From Trachythela sp. YZ-2020 (taxonomy: Eukaryota; Cnidaria; Anthozoa; Malacalcyonacea; Clavulariidae): 64,000 nt of DNA. Shown here in pieces: positions 59,580 to 64,000 of this stretch. Location: NCBI GenBank assembly GCA_016169945.1, contig JADLSH010000395.1:4926001-4990000 (forward strand), in the 5' to 3' direction. Numbering within the stretch: position 1 is the stretch's first letter; the number at the start of each line of letters is the position of its first letter. Both the position numbers and the translations under genes were made by a program. The notes beneath the pieces are model-generated. The model ran no database searches. It was not told the DNA's origin and saw only the letters and a program-made list of their open reading frames with translations.

Positions 59580-59874
59580 CAGGGTTCGTATGGCCCCTGG
59601 AAATCCTGGAAAGTCCTGGATTTTTCTTCTTATCCTGGAAACCCCTGGAAAAGTCCTGAAATTTCAAGCTAACCCCTGGAAAACACTGGAAAACTGAACT
59701 TGTGTTAAATATGTTTATCTATAGATAATATTAAACATGCAATAAATTGTCAATGGCATGAAAAAGTATTTTTAGCTTGTTTCAAATACCCCTGAAAACC
59801 ACTGGAAAAGGACAGAAACTGGAAACTCCTGGAAACTCCTGGATTTTTAATATTATGAAGGTGTACGAACCCTG
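59580..59874. mobile_element. CAGGGTTCGTA MITE full of CCTGGAAA words
   Basis: The termini are CAGGGTTCGTA at 59580 and TACGAACCCTG ending at 59874, flanked by TATTAG on both sides (59574-59579 and 59875-59880). The interior repeats CCTGGAAA/CTGGAAAA irregularly and ends in inverted AAAATCCAGGA segments. Length 295 bp. The superfamily is uncertain (hAT-like). Confidence 0.85.
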
Positions 59875-60003
59875 TATTAGGTTTACTGTAGTTTGGCGAC
59901 AAAGCTCTGGCTACATTTACATTAAGTTGGACTATTTATATTATAGTCTACTATCAGTAGTTAATTTTATTCACTTCATTACTTTTCATATAGTCAGAAA
60001 AAG

Positions 60004-63000
60004 ATGATTCTAGTTGATCTACCACCAGAAGTACTTCTTACAATATTCTTATATCTCAGAACAAAATTTGTATTAAGCACAGTAACACGTGTGTGTAAAT
60101 TATTTTATCATATTATTACACCTGAAACAACATGGAAAACAAGGTTTGGTAAAATCTGGCCAAAGAGGGTAACAAATAGTGATTCAGATTACATATTCCC
60201 AAGGTAAGTGAAAAATGGTTTCTAGTTTCTTATTTTGTTGTATGATCAAGGCAAATTATTAAAGCAGGACAGGTCTGTAAGCCAGCCCTATTTGTAATTA
60301 CCTATGCATAACTTCAGTATTCTTCTAGGGCATGTACTTCATATATGAAATAAAAATATAGTCGAACTTCTCTAATACGGACAACATAGGAAAATGTCCA
60401 TATTGAAGACTTTAAATACTCCACTGGCAGGTTTAAGTGTTCAGTAGCTAAAACAGCCTCAGTGTCGTTAAACTGCATCTAAACTTATTAATATTACAGT
60501 ATTCAGACACTGTCTATCACAAACATACTACAGCACTTGTGCATCTCAGTATGTAGGGCTTAGAGACACAGGAAACTGACCGAAGTAGAGAGGTGTCATT
60601 AATAAACAGGGCTGCGTATTAGAGAAGTGTGCGTATTTGAGACCTGTCCGTATTTGAGAGCTGTCCGTATTAGAGACGTATCCGTAACAGAAAAGTATCT
60701 GAATTAGAAGGTGTCCATAATAGAGACGTGTCCGTATTAGAGAGGTGTCCGTAGCAGAGAGGTGTTCGTATTAGAAAGATGTCCGTATTAGAGAGGTGTC
60801 CGAATTAGAGAGGTTTCCGTATTAGAGAGGTGTCCGTATTGGAGAGGTGTCCGTATTAAAGAGCTGTCCGCGAGGAGATGTTTGACTGTACACCCTTTTC
60901 TCTTATAACTTCAGGTGGAAAGAACTCTGCCACAAACATGAAGAATTTGATAAACATTGGCTTAAGCATGAAAAGAAATTTGATTCATTCACAATAAGCC
61001 AAGAATTTCCAATTGATTCAGTGTTGTTAATGAATTCTGGCAAGACGTTGATATCTGGTTCTAGAGATAGAAGTATATGTGTGAAAGACATCCAAAATAT
61101 TAAGAATGTTGATAACCTTTCTGAGTTGCAATCTACTTTCATTAATGTACATCAAGTGAGTACAACTTATAGTAGTGAGAGTAAAACCTTTATTACTGCA
61201 ATACCAAAGTCCAAGTTGCTATTGAAATTATAGAGCTCTTCTGATGTCTTCTGGCGAAGGGTCTTTGCTCGAAACATCGAAAAGTATATTTTCTCTCGCT
61301 TGGATTGATTGGCTGACGTGTCTATATATTCAGAAGAGCTTTTATATTTGTATAATTATATGGACGGCAAGAAAGCTTGTAAATTACTAGACTAACAGAA
61401 CGAATGAGGCGTACATACTACATTCGCTTGAGCATCACAGACATGTCAATAAAATGTAATACAATAACCACTGCACGATTGCGCAATGTGCCATAATGCG
61501 CTCTTTACTATTTTACTCTAACACAAGACGAATTTTCTCGTCTGGAGGATACTCCTTTCAGTTTCATGAAATAACATGCATAAACATTTATAGTTATTTT
61601 TTGAAATGAGTTTTTGTTGAAAGTTGCAGCAATTTTGTTGGTTGTATTACTTCGCCTTTTTCACGCCAGTGAATGAGTTCTTACAATGTAGGGGGCCATG
61701 AAGGTGTACCTGCCAGTGGCGTAGGAACCGGGGGGCACAGGGGGCCATGAAGGTGTACCTGCCAGTGGCGTAGGAACCGGGGGGGCACAGGGGGCCATGA
61801 AGGTGTACCTGCCAGTGGCGTAGGAACCGGGGGGGCACAGGGGGCCATGAAGGTGTACCTGCCAGTGGCGTAGGAACCGGGGGGGCACAGGGGGCCATGA
61901 AGGTGTACCTGCCAGTGGCGTAGGAACCGGGGGGGCACAGGGGGCCATGAAGGTGTACCTGCAGAAGACTACAGTGTACATCCAGGAGGAGCGTTTCACT
62001 TTTATTTGCTTACGTAAATATAAACCTATAAAATAAAAATGTTTTGTGATTGGCTTCCTAAAACAAAAGTATTCGTGAACCGTTCTTTAAAAATACTCTA
62101 AATCATAAAATTTATTCAAATAGGTTAATGGCGACCGTTCGCTTAGCACTCCTGCATGATATCTAGTTTTTCCACGTTTTATACTCTGTGCTACATAGGC
62201 GTGCAAATACTATATGGAACATATTCAACCAGAAATATTAATTAGTCGGGGGGGTGCAAATACTATATGGAACATATTCAACCAGAAATATTAATTAGTC
62301 GGGGGGTGCAAATACTATATGGAACATATTCAATCAGAAATATTAATTAGTCGAGGGGTGCAAATACTATATGGAACATATTCAATCAGAAATATTAATT
62401 AGTCGGGCAATTTGTACTTAAGAGTCGGGCAACTTCCTGTTTACCTGAAATCAATTTGGTCTTTCCAACAAACAATGAAACAAATATTATTCAATAAACA
62501 ATGAAACTAATATTTTCACTTCGTTCCTCACCCGCTCCATGCACAAAATCTCCCCAAAACGCAGGAAATGGCATTTTAGAGACTCTACGCCCGTACGCCT
62601 ATGCTGTGCTAATCTCAATCTATACAAATTTACTCTCACTACTACAAAGGGTTGGATTTGGAGATTAATCAGCGATCCCATTATACCAGGAAGATTTTGT
62701 TCAGGATCATGGGATGGCTACATCATGCTGTGGGATCTTCAACAGACAGAATCTGTTAGTTCCGTGTATGTCAAATTTTATACAGTATTTTGATTGTCGT
62801 AATATAACCTTGATTGATGTTTTCCTTCTTAAGCCCTGATAATACGAAAATATTATATATAATATCAATATCGGGTTGAAATCCTCAGTCGCTCTCGTTT
62901 GACATCAATTCTTAAGCATTTTCAAGTAAAAATCAAAACGACAAAATGGTATTATAACGATTGTCTTTTTGAGAGGGAATTCCTGGAACACTTCCTCCAA

Positions 63001-63419
63001 ACTGAAATATGAATCGATGATTTGGAGGTCTCCGCCGGTACTCCGAATACAAAGAAAAAATGGACCATATTTAGACATTTGACTATATAATTGCTACTAC
63101 TGTACCACCAAAACCATTAGTATACCACCATAATACAGAGTTTTAGACCCAAATCAATATACAACACTTTTGGTAGTGATAATTGGAAGAATTGGAACAA
63201 ACTGCTCGCACTTGAAATTCACCCCAGTTTTCCTTTTCGGATTCGAAATATTACTTCTGAAAATGTTCTATAAATTGCACAGTTAACATAATCTATTTCT
63301 TTCAAATCATCCCTTCTTTAGATATCTCCGCACACCACCAATTTGCATGACATGGAGAAGTAATGATATGTTAGTTGCTGGTTGTTATGACAAGACTGTT
63401 CGAATTATTGACCCACGAA
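60004..63419 (+). CDS. FBXW9: F-box/WD40 protein, FBXW9-like, 5' part
   Basis: An SCF ubiquitin-ligase substrate receptor. The F-box binds SKP1 and WD40 blades bind substrate. Exons: 60004-60203 (ATG), 60915-61155, 62650-62765, 63322-63419. Donors are GTAAGT, GTGAGT, GTATGT and GTATGA, and the joins keep frame. Exon 1 carries the F-box (VDLPPEVLLTIFLYL, TRVCKLFYHII, TTWKTRFGKIWP). Exon 2 holds WKELCHKHEEF and the first blade (LISGSRDRSICVKDI). Exon 3 reads GWIWRLIS then FCSGSWDGYIMLWDL. Exon 4 reads VAGCYDKTVRIIDPR. The GWIW-SGSWD-YDK-DPR order is FBXW9-like. About 218 residues are seen against a usual length near 480, so the later blades lie downstream or were missed. Intron 1 carries a TIR-derived minisatellite and intron 2 two more arrays. 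Confidence 0.85.
60357..60890. mobile_element. Tigger-like MITE with amplified terminal motif
   Basis: The left end AGTCGAACTTCTCTAATACG and the right end (complement) ACAGTCAAACATCTCCTCGC then GGACAGC are pogo/Tigger-like. Between about 60610 and 60875 the motif GTCCGTATTAGAGAGGT, itself the complement of the terminal TCTCTAATACGGACA, is repeated about 16 times with a 17-bp period. It lies within FBXW9 intron 1. Confidence 0.7.
61691..61964. repeat. 50-bp G-rich minisatellite, five to six copies
   Basis: The unit is GGGGGCCATGAAGGTGTACC then TGCCAGTGGCGTAGGAACCG and GGGGGGCACA. Copies differ mainly in G-run length. It lies in FBXW9 intron 2. The proline-rich minus-strand ORFs across it are not genes. 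Confidence 0.9.
62201..62406 (+). repeat. 52-bp minisatellite, four copies
   Basis: The unit is GTGCAAATACTATATGGAAC then ATATTCAACCAGAAATATTA and ATTAGTCGGGGG. It lies in FBXW9 intron 2. A 31-bp piece of the unit recurs at 63558-63588. Confidence 0.9.
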
Positions 63420-64000
63420 GTATGATCAATTAAACGTTTTGTTTGTAATTATCCTAAATAATTTTCATGTCGTGGATGTATTTTTATACCAACATCTGCT
63501 CGAGTGTAAATCCCTCACATGGATGAAAATCATCCTTTACTCTTCGGATCATCATCAGTGCAAATACTATATGGAACATATTCAATCAAAAGGTCTGACT
63601 GGAAACTCGGCGAATGTATTTGTTCTATCTTTTTGTCAAGAACTTGTGCACGGTTAAGAGCATTAAGTTTTTGCATAACGAAGGCGAAGCAATATTCCAA
63701 TGACATCATCTCGTCGAATCACTCAACCTGTTGAAATATTAACAAGCAAAATTTCAAGCAAAGTACAAAGTGCATGGTGAAGTCATCTCAACATATTTCA
63801 TTATAGATGCTTTGAAGTTTGCTGAGTTTCCATATCTCCATTGTGAGCAAATTACTTATAACTGATTGCTGAGATACATCGACACTGTATATCGGTCACA
63901 TTGACATACCCGCGACAGTCACGAGTTAATGTAAACTCGGTCTCCTGTTGTGCACATGTTTTATGCCCCATTTACCTTTAATCATTGCCATTACTCTATT
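63420..64000. other. Downstream of last FBXW9 exon seen
   Basis: No WD40 exon in the right phase was found. A 31-bp piece shared with the 62.2-kb array lies at 63558. Open frames at 63439-63657 and 63519-63734 show no WD motif. Confidence 0.4.

Noticed and set aside
61647..61999. Proline-rich minus-strand ORFs with HWQVHLHGPL repeats
   Set aside because: They are translations of the 50-bp G-rich minisatellite in an FBXW9 intron.

Overview
The window is a stretch of animal nuclear genome. It has spliced genes with GT/AG introns, vertebrate-like orthologues, tRNA-derived repeats, non-LTR retrotransposons and dozens of short inverted-repeat transposons. It is AT-rich by eye. Gene content and repeat types suggest an early-branching or marine invertebrate, with a cnidarian as my best guess; nothing in the sequence fixes the species. 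No bacterial operons, CRISPR arrays or rRNA genes are present.

Five genes lie on the minus strand. From right to left they are: a mitochondrial ribosomal protein S21 gene (56601-56858, one exon); a tiny three-exon gene of 52 codons (53997-55011); SHOC1, the meiotic XPF-like crossover protein (21 exons, 33714-52278, 1373 residues read in frame, extreme N-terminus unresolved); a two-exon gene for a small single-pass membrane protein (31651-32832); and cystathionine gamma-lyase, CTH (13 firm exons and a tentative 14th, 4809-28624). On the plus strand an F-box/WD40 gene resembling FBXW9 begins at 60004, and its 3' exons were not found before the window ends. I rebuilt the exon chains by hand; splice phases agree at every junction listed.

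The rest is mostly mobile DNA. The 12.6-kb intron 4 of CTH holds a 4.7-kb foldback-type element (11463-16153). It has a 10-bp target duplication, termini made of 15-bp tandem repeats in opposite orientation, and a broken gene for a cysteine-protease-like protein. The same intron also holds a 5'-truncated non-LTR retrotransposon (18515-20518) and many MITEs. The left end (1495-4060) is a three-level nest: a retrotransposon fragment inside a Harbinger-like element inside an older repeat, with an uninterrupted copy at 6882-7348. The right end (57.2-62.4 kb) is dominated by minisatellites of 29, 17, 50 and 52 bp around MRPS21 and FBXW9.

The known genes work in unrelated housekeeping and germline roles: sulfur amino-acid metabolism, meiotic crossover formation, mitochondrial translation and ubiquitin ligase substrate choice. 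The most novel material is the foldback element with its protease remnant. After that come a transposon family whose terminal hairpins differ by compensatory changes, and a hAT-type MITE carrying TATCGATA boxes about 50 bp upstream of the CTH start codon.
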